64,000 bases of DNA from Candidatus Methylomirabilota bacterium (lineage in GTDB: Bacteria > Methylomirabilota > Methylomirabilia > Rokubacteriales > CSP1-6). The translations under genes were made by a program, and so were the position numbers. The stretch covers positions 62,001-126,000 of the forward strand of contig DASTYT010000047.1 in assembly GCA_035764725.1 (NCBI GenBank), written 5' to 3'. Of the stretch, positions 15,381 through 24,594 are shown piece by piece. Numbering within the stretch: position 1 is the first letter of the stretch; every line of letters starts with the position of its first letter. The notes under the pieces were generated by a model that made no database searches, was not told the origin of the DNA, and worked only from the letters and a program-made list of their open reading frames with translations.

Positions 15381-16904
15381 CTAGTGTCCGTCGCCCCACT
15401 TGGACTTGACCGCCTCGCGGTCCACCGCGCCGTCCGCGCCGCGCGGCATCGCGTCCGTGAACACCACCACGTGCGGCCGCTTGAAGCGCGCGATCTTCGA
15501 GACCACGAACTCGCCCACCGACTGTGCGGAGTGGCGGGCGGCGTCCTTGACCTCCAGCACCGCCTTGATGGCCTCACCCCATCGGGGATCGGGGATGCCG
15601 TAGACGCACACGGCGGTGACCCCCGGCATCTGCATGATGACGGTTTCCACCTCGGCGGGGTACACGTTCTCGCCGCCCGGCTTGATCAGCTCTTTCTCGG
15701 GCTTCCGCTTGACGTAGTAGAGGTACCCCTCGGCGTCGAAGCGGCCCACGTCTCCCGTGTGATGCCAGCCGCCGCGGAAGGTGTAGGCGGTGACGTCCGG
15801 CTGGTCGTAGTAACCCTGGAACACCAGCGGCCCCCGCACCACGATTTCGCCGGGGCTGCCCGCGGGCACGTCACGATCGTAGTCGTCCACCACCTTCACG
15901 TGAGCGGCGGGCACCGGCTTGCCTGCCGAGCCCGGCTTGTCCACCACGCGGACGATCGACACGAAGCCCGTGGTCTCGGACTGCCCGAAGCCCGTCCAGA
16001 ACTTGGCGCCGGTCGTGTCGTGAAGGCGCTGGATGGTCTGCGGCGCGTCGAGGCCGGACACGTGGTGCAGGCTCGACAGGCGGCTGCCCGCCTTCTCCGC
16101 CGCGTCGAGCAGCGTGGTGAGCACCGGGGGGAAGTCGGAGAGATAGCTCACGCGGTGGCGATCGATCAGGCGCACCGCCTCGTCCGCGTCCCAGCGCGAG
16201 ACGAGCACGCTCGCCCCCCCGGCGTGGAAGGTCGCGAGGGTCCAGCCCAGCGCGGTGATGTGGAAGAGCGGCAGCGCGGCCAGATAGCGGTCGGCGGGGC
16301 CGAGGCCGGTGGCCGCCATGATGGTAAGGTTGGCCGCGAGCACATTGGTGTGGGTGAGCGCGGCGCCCCGGGGAATCACATCCACTGCCGCGGTGGAAAT
16401 CACGGCGAAAATGTCATTGCTGGCCACTTCGTCGCCCGCCGGGCCGGCGCCGCCGCGGTAGAGCGTCGCGAGCGGCGCGAAGCCGGGGGCGCTGGGGGAG
16501 GAGCCGAGCAGGTACCAGTACGGGACCGTCTTCTTCTCCCCGGGCCAGCCGCCGACCACGCCGAGCGTGGAGGCGTCCGCCACCATCATCGTCGGAGCCG
16601 CGCGCTCCAGCACGCGCGCCACCTCGTCGCCGGTCAAGCGCCAGTTGATGGGGTAGGCGATGATCCCCTGCCGCGCGCAGGCGCCGTAGAGATCGAGGTA
16701 CGCGAGGTCGTTCTGGGCGAGGATGCAGATGCGATCGCCCCGGCCGATGCCGAGGGCGGCGAGCCCGCCCGCGAGGGCGTCCACGCGCTCCTGGAAGGCC
16801 CGAAACGATACGGTGGTGTCGCCGTGGACGAAAGCCGGCGCGTCCCCGTGCGCGGCCGCGCCGCGCGCGATGACGTCGTAGACCGTCATACCCTGCGCGG
16901 ACAC
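15381..16904 (-). CDS. Acyl-CoA ligase-like ANL protein with altered catalytic motifs
   Basis: A 507-residue ANL-superfamily protein whose overall plan matches acyl-CoA ligases (PLFHITALGWTLATFH, GFGQSETTG, GWHHTGDVGRFD, KELIKPGGENVYPAEVE). Two hallmark sites are changed. The phosphate loop, normally TSGTTGxPKG, reads STAAVDVIPRG (170-180), and the C-terminal lysine motif, normally TGKxxR, reads DGAVDR with A493 where lysine is expected. I recall ligase relatives with TAAV-type loops, so the first change may be subfamily-specific; the second should cripple adenylation. It lies 7 bases after livF and 1 base before the dehydrogenase. Confidence 0.8.
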   Translation of the reverse strand: MSAQGMTVYDVIARGAAAHGDAPAFVHGDTTVSFRAFQERVDALAGGLAALGIGRGDRICILAQNDLAYLDLYGACARQGIIAYPINWRLTGDEVARVLERAAPTMMVADASTLGVVGGWPGEKKTVPYWYLLGSSPSAPGFAPLATLYRGGAGPAGDEVASNDIFAVISTAAVDVIPRGAALTHTNVLAANLTIMAATGLGPADRYLAALPLFHITALGWTLATFHAGGASVLVSRWDADEAVRLIDRHRVSYLSDFPPVLTTLLDAAEKAGSRLSSLHHVSGLDAPQTIQRLHDTTGAKFWTGFGQSETTGFVSIVRVVDKPGSAGKPVPAAHVKVVDDYDRDVPAGSPGEIVVRGPLVFQGYYDQPDVTAYTFRGGWHHTGDVGRFDAEGYLYYVKRKPEKELIKPGGENVYPAEVETVIMQMPGVTAVCVYGIPDPRWGEAIKAVLEVKDAARHSAQSVGEFVVSKIARFKRPHVVVFTDAMPRGADGAVDREAVKSKWGDGH

Positions 16905-16911
16905 GGATCCC

Positions 16912-17706
16912 TCAGCTCAGCCAGCGCTTGCGCCGCTTGTAGTGCTTGACGTCGCGGTAGGACTTGCGCGCGCCCACCTCGGTGAGCCCGAGGTAGAACT
17001 CCTTGATGTCGGCGTTCTCCCGGAGGGCGTCGCCGGTGCCCTCGAGCACGATGCGTCCGTTCTCCATGACGTATCCGTGGTCCGCGATCCTGAGCGCCAT
17101 GGTGGCGTTCTGCTCGACGAGGAGCACGGTGAGCTTCTCCTGCTGATTCAGCCGCTGCACGATGCTGAAGATCTCCTCGACGAGCATGGGGGCCAGCCCG
17201 AGCGACGGCTCGTCGAGCAGCATCACCTTGGGCGTGGACATGAGGGCACGCCCGATCACCAGCATCTGCTGCTCGCCGCCGGAGAGATAGCCGGACTGCA
17301 CGTGGCGGCGCTCCTTGAGGCGCGGGAAGTACTGATAGACGCGCTCGATCCCCTCGGCGACCTTGCCGCGGTCGCGCTGGGTGTGGGCGCCCGCGATCAG
17401 GTTCTCCTCGGTGGTGAGGTGCTCGAACACTCGCCGGCCCTCGAACACCTGGACGATCCCGCGCCCCACCACCTCGTAGGCAGGGAGGCGGTCGATGCGC
17501 TCCCCGTTGAGCTCCACCGTGCCCTTCGTCACCTCGCCCCGCTCGGTACGGAGCAGGCCGGACACCGCCTTGAGGGTGGTGGTCTTGCCGGCGCCGTTGG
17601 CGCCCAGCAGCGTGGTGATGCGTCCTTCCGCACAGCCGATGGACACGCCCTTGAGGACGAGGATCACGCTGTCGTAGATGACCTCGACGTTGTTGAGGCT
17701 CAGCAT
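16912..17706 (-). CDS. livF: LIV-type ABC transporter ATPase LivF (cassette B)
   Basis: A 264-residue ABC ATPase. Walker A GANGAGKTTT, signature LSGGEQQM, Walker B VMLLDEPSLGLAP and a switch LLVEQN mark it as the LivF subgroup. It ends in a basic tail YRDVKHYKRRKRWLS not found in the third LIV system of this window but shared with cassette A LivF. It powers uptake through LivH and LivM with LivG and LivK of the same cassette. It starts 58 bases downstream of livK and is followed by an acyl-CoA ligase-like gene. Confidence 0.9.
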   Translation of the reverse strand: MLSLNNVEVIYDSVILVLKGVSIGCAEGRITTLLGANGAGKTTTLKAVSGLLRTERGEVTKGTVELNGERIDRLPAYEVVGRGIVQVFEGRRVFEHLTTEENLIAGAHTQRDRGKVAEGIERVYQYFPRLKERRHVQSGYLSGGEQQMLVIGRALMSTPKVMLLDEPSLGLAPMLVEEIFSIVQRLNQQEKLTVLLVEQNATMALRIADHGYVMENGRIVLEGTGDALRENADIKEFYLGLTEVGARKSYRDVKHYKRRKRWLS

Positions 17707-17764
17707 CGCGCTGTTGCGCCGGAGGGAGCGCGGGCCCCCTCCGGCGCGTCTCCGTTCTCCGCGG

Positions 17765-19018
17765 CTACTTGGCCGCCGCGGCCTTGATGTGCTTGGCCAC
17801 CACGTCCGTGTAGGCCGAGTACCAGTCCGTCTCCTTCTCGAACTTGCCGCCCTTCACCTGCCAGATCTGGACCAGCCCGCCGCCCTCGTGGTCGGTCGGG
17901 GTGATCTTGAGCGGCGGCACCAGGCCGCCCAGGGTGAAGTTGGAGATCTTCTCGAAGCCGTTCTTCACGTCCTGGCCGGTGATCTTCCCGTCCGGCTTGG
18001 CCTTCAGCGCGTTGCGGATGGCCTCGACGTGGAGCGCGGCCACGAGGACGCCCCGGTTGTAGAACACCGTGGAGGCCATCTCCTTGGGCGCCGGCTTGCC
18101 CTGCTTCTTGTACATCTCGCGGATCTCGTTCAGCACGGGGTAGTCCTGCCCCACTCCCGCGTACTGCATCGTGTGATAGCCCTCGGCGACGCCGAAGCCG
18201 CCCGCGGCCTCGATGTTGGCCTCGGCGGAGCCCCACACGAACGAAACGACCTTCTTCAGCGGATAGCCCACGCGCTTGAACTCCTTGATCGACACCGCAG
18301 GCGCCCCGCCGAAGAGGTGGGCGATCACGTAGTCGGCGCGGAACCGCTGGGCGATGTCGAGCACCTGCGCGCCCATCTCGACGCCGGGCGGCGGCACCGC
18401 GAACTCCTTCATGGTGAACCCTTCCACCTTGGCGAGGTCCTGCAGCACGTCGATGGGCTCGCGGCCGGCCGGGTTGTCATAGAAGATGTACGCGATCTTC
18501 TTGCCCTTGAGGCTGCCGCCCAGCTGCTTCTTGGCGAAGTCCACCGCGGCCGCGCCCTGCGACCAGTACGTCGCCGCGATGGGGAAGATGTACGGATACC
18601 GTACCCCGTCGGCGGCGGCGGCGCTGCCGAAGCCGGGCGAGGTGCCGGGGATCCGGTCCTCGGTCAGCTTGGCGGCCAGCGCGTAGATCTGCGGGGTGCC
18701 GTACACCGACATCGTCACCGCGCCTTCCTTCTTGAACCGCTCGTAGGACTCGACGGCGGGCGGGACCTTGTACTCGTGATCGATCTCGAGGGCCTTGATC
18801 TTGTAGCCCTCGACGCCGCCCTTCGAGTTCACCAGGGCGATGTAGTCGTGGAATCCGGGACAGAGGATGGTGCCCACGATCTGGGTCGCCCCCGTCCGGT
18901 CGCACTGCGCGCCGAGCACGATCTCACCCTTGTACTGCTGCGCCTGGGTGGGACCCGTCGCGAGCAGGCTGCCCGTCGCCAGGGCTAGAACCGCCACGAT
19001 GGCCAGGAATCGCCTCAT
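17765..19018 (-). CDS. livK: LIV-type periplasmic binding protein LivK (cassette B)
   Basis: A 417-residue type I periplasmic binding protein with a signal peptide (residues 1-27, ending TQA|QQ). The mature part begins GEIVLGAQCDRTGATQIVG, typical of the leucine-binding/aromatic-acid-binding family. It delivers a ligand to LivHM in the membrane. An AAAGGAG site precedes the ATG. Its pairing with a dedicated acyl-CoA ligase suggests a carboxylic acid rather than an amino acid ligand; that is inference. Paralogous to the binding protein at 24595-25914. Confidence 0.88.
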   Translation of the reverse strand: MRRFLAIVAVLALATGSLLATGPTQAQQYKGEIVLGAQCDRTGATQIVGTILCPGFHDYIALVNSKGGVEGYKIKALEIDHEYKVPPAVESYERFKKEGAVTMSVYGTPQIYALAAKLTEDRIPGTSPGFGSAAAADGVRYPYIFPIAATYWSQGAAAVDFAKKQLGGSLKGKKIAYIFYDNPAGREPIDVLQDLAKVEGFTMKEFAVPPPGVEMGAQVLDIAQRFRADYVIAHLFGGAPAVSIKEFKRVGYPLKKVVSFVWGSAEANIEAAGGFGVAEGYHTMQYAGVGQDYPVLNEIREMYKKQGKPAPKEMASTVFYNRGVLVAALHVEAIRNALKAKPDGKITGQDVKNGFEKISNFTLGGLVPPLKITPTDHEGGGLVQIWQVKGGKFEKETDWYSAYTDVVAKHIKAAAAK

Positions 19019-19043
19019 AGACTTCTCCTTTCTTCGCGCACGC

Positions 19044-20126
19044 TCAGTACGCGAAAGGCCAGATGCGGAAATAGTTCCGGATGTTCCGCCACAGACGGTT
19101 GAGACCCTCGGGCTCCACGATGAGGAAGAACACGATCAGGGCCCCGAACAGCATCAGGCGGAGGTTGGGGATGAGGTTGAGCACGGTCTGCGGCGAGAAC
19201 AGGACGTCCCCGAACGCCTCCATGGACAGCCGGATCACGATGGGCAGGAGGGTGACGAAGATCGCCCCGAGCACCGAGCCCAGGACCGACCCGAGCCCGC
19301 CGATGATGATCATGGCGAGGTAGTCGATGGACACGGTGATCTGGAACTGCTCGTAGTTGGCGATGCCGAGGAAGTAGGTGTAGAGCACCCCGGTCACGCC
19401 CGCGTAGAACGACGAGATCGCGAAGGCCAAGAGCTTGTACCGGAAGATGTTGATGCCGATGATCTCGGCCGCGATGTCCTGGTCGCGAATGGCGATGAAG
19501 GCGCGGCCGATGCGACTCCGCACGAGGTTCAGCGTCGCGAGGATGGCGAGGATCACGAAGAAGAGGAGGAAGAAGTACATCTGGCGCTGGCTGGAGAGAA
19601 CGATCGGCCCCAGTCGGGGGCGCGGTACCTCGATGGAGGCCTGCACGCCGCCGCTGATGAACGTCACGTGGTTGATGGTCCACTCGATGATGAGCTGCCC
19701 AGCCAGGGTGGCGATGGCGAGGTAGAGGCCCTTGATCCGGAGCGAGGGGATGCCCACCACCGCGCCCACCGCCGCCGCCATGAGCCCACCGGCGAGGAGG
19801 TTGACCGGCCAGGGTGAGTCGAGCCGGGTGGCGAGGTTGGCCGCCGTGTACGCGCCGACCGACATGAACGCGCCGTGGCCGATCGACACCTGGCCCGTGT
19901 AGCCGACCAGGATGTTGAGGCCCAGGGCGCCGATGACGGCAATCCACACGAGATTGCCGATCGACAGGTAATACTCGTGCAGCGTGAGCGGCAGCACCAC
20001 CACGAAGAGCACGGCGAGCGCCCCCACCGCCCAGCGCGCGATGGGCAAGGGATACAGTGCCATGTCCGCCTGGTACGTCGTCTTGAGCACGCCGCATTCG
20101 CGGTGGATCACGTCCGAGGCCACCAA
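19044..20126 (-). CDS. livM: LIV-type permease LivM (cassette B)
   Basis: A permease of up to 360 residues with about ten hydrophobic helices and the family signature GYTGQVSIGHGAFMSVGAY, plus the EAA-like loop RIGRAFIAIRDQDIAAEIIGI. A 40-residue hydrophilic N-terminal extension (IHRECGVLKTTYQADMALYP) is shared with cassette A LivM. The start is uncertain: the longest frame uses TTG 20126, with GTG at 20123 and 20111 as alternatives; cassette A starts at the base equivalent to 20111. It forms the translocation pore with LivH. Confidence 0.88.
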   Translation of the reverse strand: MVASDVIHRECGVLKTTYQADMALYPLPIARWAVGALAVLFVVVLPLTLHEYYLSIGNLVWIAVIGALGLNILVGYTGQVSIGHGAFMSVGAYTAANLATRLDSPWPVNLLAGGLMAAAVGAVVGIPSLRIKGLYLAIATLAGQLIIEWTINHVTFISGGVQASIEVPRPRLGPIVLSSQRQMYFFLLFFVILAILATLNLVRSRIGRAFIAIRDQDIAAEIIGINIFRYKLLAFAISSFYAGVTGVLYTYFLGIANYEQFQITVSIDYLAMIIIGGLGSVLGSVLGAIFVTLLPIVIRLSMEAFGDVLFSPQTVLNLIPNLRLMLFGALIVFFLIVEPEGLNRLWRNIRNYFRIWPFAY

Positions 20127-20153
20127 CGAAGCAGATGGACCGTTGTCATCGCG

Positions 20154-21050
20154 CTAGATCCTCTCGATGATGCGCTTGCCGAAGATGCCGTACGGCCGAA
20201 TCATCAGGGCCATGATCATCAGCACGTACGGCGCGAAGTCCTTGGTGCCGCCGCCCACCATGGGATCGACGTAGCCGGCGGCGACGTTCTCGACAATCCC
20301 CACGATGAGCCCACCGATGATGGCGCCGGGGATCGAGTCGAGCCCGCCCAGGATCACCACCGGGAAGACCTTGAAGCCCACCAGGGAGAGGTTCACGTCG
20401 ACCCCGAGGAGGTTACCCCAGATGATACCCCCGAGGGCGGACACGACGCCGGTCATGGCCCACGCGAGGCCGAAGTAGCGCTGGACATTGATCCCCATGG
20501 CCATGGCTACCTGCTGATTGTCAGCCACCGCGCGCATCGCGATGCCCTTCCGCGACTTGAGGAAGAACCAGCCGAACGCCGTGAGGAACAGCAGGCTCAC
20601 CCCCGCGCCCACGAGCTGGATGGGCGGGATGAAGAGCGGGCCGATGACGAAGGGCTCGTCGCTGATGGGGAGCGGCAGGTTCTTCGTCCCCGCCCCGAAG
20701 AAGGTCGGCCCGACGCCGCGCAGGATGGAGGCCAGCCCGATCGTCGCCATCACGACCGCGATGACGGGCCGGCCGATGAGCTTCCGGAGCACCACCCGCT
20801 CCAGCGCGAAACCGAACCCGATCATGGCGGCGAGCCCGATGAGGATGGCCAGCCAGAGGGGCGCCCCCGCAGCGATGATGGCGAGGGCCACCACGAGGCC
20901 CGCGATCATCACGAACTCGCCCTGGGCGAAGTTCACCGCGTCCGTCGCCTTGTAGACGAGCACGAAGCCCAGGGCGATCAGCGAGTACATGAGGCCGATC
21001 AGCACCCCGTTGGAGATCAGCAGGAAGAAGAAGCCGAGCGCATCAGACAT
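20154..21050 (-). CDS. livH: LIV-type permease LivH (cassette B)
   Basis: A 298-residue permease with helices throughout and family motifs GLMYSLIALGFVLVYKATDAVNFAQGEF near the start and RAVADNQQVAMAMGINV in the cytoplasmic ATPase-contact loop. ATG 21050 overlaps the end of the ligase gene by 8 bases, indicating coupling. The frame is open further upstream only as a shadow of the ligase. Partner of LivM at 19044-20126. Confidence 0.9.
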   Translation of the reverse strand: MSDALGFFFLLISNGVLIGLMYSLIALGFVLVYKATDAVNFAQGEFVMIAGLVVALAIIAAGAPLWLAILIGLAAMIGFGFALERVVLRKLIGRPVIAVVMATIGLASILRGVGPTFFGAGTKNLPLPISDEPFVIGPLFIPPIQLVGAGVSLLFLTAFGWFFLKSRKGIAMRAVADNQQVAMAMGINVQRYFGLAWAMTGVVSALGGIIWGNLLGVDVNLSLVGFKVFPVVILGGLDSIPGAIIGGLIVGIVENVAAGYVDPMVGGGTKDFAPYVLMIMALMIRPYGIFGKRIIERI

Positions 21051-22965
21051 GGGCGGGTACCCGCTCCACGTCCTCGATGACCACGCGCGAGTGCACGGCG
21101 GCCTGCCGGCCGTCCTCGTAGGTGATGCTGGTCGACAGCTCCACCTCGCCCGCGCCGCCGTAGAATGCATCCACCACCGGGGCGTATTTCTCGGCCACGA
21201 ATCGCCGCCGTACCTTACGGGTCCGGGTCATCTCGGCGTCGTCCGCCTCGAGGTCCTTGGTGAGGAGGAGAACGCGGCGCACCTGCGTGGACGGGGGCAG
21301 GGTCGCGTTCGCCTTGGCGACCTCGCCGACCACGAGCTCCCGCACCTCCGGCTTCTGCGAGAGGTCCATGTAGCTCGTGTAGGCGACCCCATTGCGCTCC
21401 GCCCAGCTTCCCACCGTGTTCATGTCGATGGCCACCATCGCCACCACGAAGGGTCGGCCGTTCCCGAAGCACACCGCCTCGCGGACGAAGGGGCTGTACT
21501 TGAGCTTGTTCTCGATGAACTGGGGCGCGAAGGGCGTGCCGTCTTGCATAGCGCCCACGTCCTTGGCGCGGTCGATGATCACGAGATGCCCACGGGGATC
21601 GATGAAGCCGGCGTCGCCGGTGTGGAACCACCCCTCGCTGTCGATGACCTCGCGCGTAGCCTCGTCGGCCTTGAAGTAGCCTTTGAAGATGCCCGGGCTC
21701 TTCACGAGCACCTCGCCCCGGTCGCCGATCCGGACGTCGATGCCCGGGCAGGGCCGGCCCGCACTGTTGGGATCGGCTTCGCCGTCGGGCTGCAGCGAGG
21801 CCAGGCCGGACGTTTCCGTCGATCCGTAGATCTGCTTGAGGTTCACCCCGAAGCCGCGGAAGAAGCGGAAGGTCTCCGGCCCCAGCGGGGCGCCGCCGGT
21901 GAGGCACCAGCGCGTGCGCGCAAGCCCCAGCTGGTCCCGCACCGGCCGGTACACGAAGAACTCGCCCAGCGCGTGCTTGAATCGGAGGCCCGGCGGCAAG
22001 GCCTTGCCCTCGCTCCGGAGGAGCTCGGCGGCCTCGGCGGTGCGGCGGAAGAACTCGAACACCCGCCGCTTGAGCCGGGTGGCATCGGCCGCGCGCACCT
22101 GTACCCCGGTGAGCATGTTCTCCCAGATGCGCGGGGGGGCCAGCAGCGCGGTGGGGCCCAGCTCGCGGAGGTCGCGCTGCACCGTCTCGGGGCTCTCCGG
22201 GCAATTCATGCAGAAGCCCACCGCCAGGCTCAGCACCATGCTGTAGAGGGCATCGCCGACCCAGGCCATCGGCAAATAGGCGAGGTAGTCGTCCCCGGGT
22301 CCGATCTTCTCGACATCGACGAAGGAGCGCGCCACCGCGATCACGTTGGCGTGGGTGAGCATCGCGCCCTTGGGATTGCCGGTGGTGCCCGAGGTGTAGC
22401 AGATCAGCGCGATGTCCTCCGGCCGCCCCCGCTCGACCTCGGCATCGAACGCCTTGGGCTCCTTGGCCGCGCGCTCGCGGCCCAGCGCCTGGACGTCCTC
22501 GAACGACTTCAGCCAGTCGGCCTTATAGTGCACCATGCCGCGCGGGTCGTCGTAGATTACGAGGCGGAGCTTGGGGAGTTGCTCCTTCAGGGCGAGGATC
22601 TTGTCCACCTGCTCCTGATCCTCCGCCACCACCACCGACACCTCGGCGTGGTCGAGGACGAAGGCCAGCTCCTTGGCAATTGCGTCCTGGTACACGGGTA
22701 CCGAGCGGCCGCCCAGGCACATCGCGGCCATCTGCGCCCAGTAGAGCCGCGGGCGATTGTCGCCGATCACGCTGAGAGCCTCGCCACGCTGGAAGCCGAG
22801 CGCGGCGAGGCCCAGAGCAAGGTCGCGGACCTCGTCGTGATACTGGGCCCACGTGTGTGTCTGCCAGATGCCGCGATCCTTCTCGCGGATGGCGGGACGG
22901 TGGGCGAGCTCGCGGGCGTTCCGCTGCAACAGCCGCGGGAGGGTGGTGGGCTGCGTATCGGCCAT
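21043..22965 (-). CDS. Long-chain-type acyl-CoA ligase of LIV cassette B
   Basis: A 640-residue ANL enzyme of the long-chain acyl-CoA synthetase class (FadD15/LACS-like). It has an intact phosphate loop YTSGTTGNPKG (190-200), AYLPMAWVGDALYS, the IYGSTETSG motif, FHTGDAGFID, and a C-terminal TRTRKVRRRFV that should carry the catalytic lysine. A C-terminal extension STSITYEDGR follows. It sits between livG and livH and overlaps livH, so it is made with the transporter; the likely role is CoA activation of the imported acid at the membrane face. Confidence 0.87.
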   Translation of the reverse strand: MADTQPTTLPRLLQRNARELAHRPAIREKDRGIWQTHTWAQYHDEVRDLALGLAALGFQRGEALSVIGDNRPRLYWAQMAAMCLGGRSVPVYQDAIAKELAFVLDHAEVSVVVAEDQEQVDKILALKEQLPKLRLVIYDDPRGMVHYKADWLKSFEDVQALGRERAAKEPKAFDAEVERGRPEDIALICYTSGTTGNPKGAMLTHANVIAVARSFVDVEKIGPGDDYLAYLPMAWVGDALYSMVLSLAVGFCMNCPESPETVQRDLRELGPTALLAPPRIWENMLTGVQVRAADATRLKRRVFEFFRRTAEAAELLRSEGKALPPGLRFKHALGEFFVYRPVRDQLGLARTRWCLTGGAPLGPETFRFFRGFGVNLKQIYGSTETSGLASLQPDGEADPNSAGRPCPGIDVRIGDRGEVLVKSPGIFKGYFKADEATREVIDSEGWFHTGDAGFIDPRGHLVIIDRAKDVGAMQDGTPFAPQFIENKLKYSPFVREAVCFGNGRPFVVAMVAIDMNTVGSWAERNGVAYTSYMDLSQKPEVRELVVGEVAKANATLPPSTQVRRVLLLTKDLEADDAEMTRTRKVRRRFVAEKYAPVVDAFYGGAGEVELSTSITYEDGRQAAVHSRVVIEDVERVPAHV

Positions 22966-22966
22966 G

Positions 22967-23755
22967 TCAGCGGCCTCCGTTTCGCGGACCCTTGGTCTCT
23001 CCGAGATAGGCCTTGATGACGCGCGGATTGGCGCGGACCTCGTCCGGCGTGCCGTCGGCGATCTTCTGCCCCATGTCGAGCACCGCCACGCGGTCCGAGA
23101 TGTCCATGACCACGCCCATGTCGTGCTCGATGAGGATCACGGTGACGCCCCACTCCTCGTTGACGTCGAGGATGAAGCGCGCCATGTCCTCCTTCTCTTC
23201 CTGGTTCATGCCGCCCATCGGCTCGTCGAGGAGCAGCACCTTGGGGCGGAGGGCGAGGGCCCGTCCCAGCTCCACACGCTTCTGGAGACCGTAGGCCAGC
23301 GAGCCGGTGGGCCGCCGGCGCAGGTCCTGGATCTTGAGGAAGTCGATGATGTCCTCGACGGCCCGCCGGTGGACGACCTCTTCCTTCTGGGCGAAGCCCC
23401 AGTAGAGGACGGAGGCGAGCACGCCCGATTTCATATGAACGTGGCGGCCGAGCATGAGGTTGTCCAGCACCGTCATCCCGCGGAAGAGGGCGATGTTCTG
23501 GAAGGTCCGCCCCACCCCGCGCTCGGCGATACGGCTGGGGGCCAGCTCGGTGACGTCGGCGCCGTCGAGCACGATGCGGCCAGTATCCGGGTGATAGAAG
23601 CCGCTGATCATGTTGAGTAGCGAGGTCTTCCCTGCCCCGTTGGGCCCGATCACCGACAGGAGCTCGCCCTGCTGGACGTCGAGGCTCACGCCGCTGACGG
23701 CCTGCACGCCGCCGAATGACTTGGAGACCTCGCGGATCTCGAGCTGGGCGCTCAC
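22967..23755 (-). CDS. livG: LIV-type ABC transporter ATPase LivG (cassette B)
   Basis: A 262-residue ABC ATPase of the LivG subgroup: Walker A GPNGAGKTSLLN, the LivG motif GVGRTFQNIALF, signature-region SLAYGLQKRVELGRAL (in place of LSGGQ), Walker B VLLLDEPMGGMN and switch ILIEHDMGVVMD. GTG 23755 gives a GTGA overlap with the livF stop; GTG 23764 in the same frame is possible. The ligase gene begins one base after its stop. Same length as cassette A LivG. Confidence 0.9.
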   Translation of the reverse strand: MSAQLEIREVSKSFGGVQAVSGVSLDVQQGELLSVIGPNGAGKTSLLNMISGFYHPDTGRIVLDGADVTELAPSRIAERGVGRTFQNIALFRGMTVLDNLMLGRHVHMKSGVLASVLYWGFAQKEEVVHRRAVEDIIDFLKIQDLRRRPTGSLAYGLQKRVELGRALALRPKVLLLDEPMGGMNQEEKEDMARFILDVNEEWGVTVILIEHDMGVVMDISDRVAVLDMGQKIADGTPDEVRANPRVIKAYLGETKGPRNGGR

Positions 23756-24585
23756 GAGAGCCACCGCTTCCGACGCCGGTACGATTTCACGTCCCGATAG
23801 CTGCGGCGCTGGCCGACACCGGAGAGTCCCAAGTAGAACTCCTTGATGTCCTCGTTCTCGCTGATGGTTCGGCGGTCGCCGTCGAGCACGACCCGCCCGT
23901 TTTCCATGACGTAGGCGTACTCGGCGACGCGGAGGGCCATCGCCGCGTTCTGCTCGGCGAGGAGCACCGCGACCTTCTCTTCGCGGTTGAGCCGCGCCAC
24001 GATCTCGTAGATCTCGGCCACCAGCATAGGCGCCAGCCCCATTGAGGGCTCGTCGAGGAGCATGACCCGGGGACGCGCCATGAGAGCGCGCCCGATCGCC
24101 AGCATCTGCTGCTCGCCCCCGGAAATGTAACCGGCGCTGATCCCGCGCCGTTCCACGAGCCGGGGGAAGTACTCATACACCTTTTCGAGATCCTGCTTCA
24201 TCGCGCGCCCACCCCCCTGGGTGTAGGCGCCGGCGAGGAGGTTCTCCTCCACGCTCAGGTGCTCGAAGACGCGGCGGCCCTCCATGACCTGCACGATGCC
24301 GCGCCGGACCACCTCGGATGGGTCGAGCTGCTGGACCGGCGCGCCCAGCAGGTCGATGCTTCCCTTGGTGACCTCCCCCCGCTCGGTGCGGAGGAGCCCG
24401 GAGATCGCCTTGAGGGTCGTGCTCTTCCCCGCGCCGTTGGCCCCGAGGAGGGCGACGATGCCCCCCTCGGGGACGGTCAGCGAGACCCCCTTCAACACGA
24501 GGATCACGTGGTCGTAGATGACCTCGACGTTGCTCACCGCGACCAGCGCGGTGGCGGTATCGGCCAGAGGCCGGGCCACGCTCAT
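23752..24585 (-). CDS. livF: LIV-type ABC transporter ATPase LivF (cassette A)
   Basis: A 277-residue ABC ATPase with Walker A GANGAGKSTT, signature ISGGEQQM, Walker B VMLLDEPSMGLAP and switch LLAEQN. An N-terminal extension of about 15 residues precedes the ATPase fold, so a later start is possible. It ends in the basic tail YRDVKSYRRRKRWLS, nearly identical to that of cassette B. Last gene of cassette A, 9 bases after livK, and overlapping livG of cassette B by 4 bases, so both cassettes are read as one unit. Confidence 0.9.
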   Translation of the reverse strand: MSVARPLADTATALVAVSNVEVIYDHVILVLKGVSLTVPEGGIVALLGANGAGKSTTLKAISGLLRTERGEVTKGSIDLLGAPVQQLDPSEVVRRGIVQVMEGRRVFEHLSVEENLLAGAYTQGGGRAMKQDLEKVYEYFPRLVERRGISAGYISGGEQQMLAIGRALMARPRVMLLDEPSMGLAPMLVAEIYEIVARLNREEKVAVLLAEQNAAMALRVAEYAYVMENGRVVLDGDRRTISENEDIKEFYLGLSGVGQRRSYRDVKSYRRRKRWLS

Positions 24586-24594
24586 CGGGCGCCC

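Noticed and set aside
13367..15409. A 680-codon plus-strand open frame running antisense to the SDR and acyl-CoA dehydrogenase genes
   Set aside because: Composition is His/Arg/Gly/Ala-rich with no domain; it is a GC-skew shadow of well-recognised minus-strand genes. The same applies to the many other long antisense frames.
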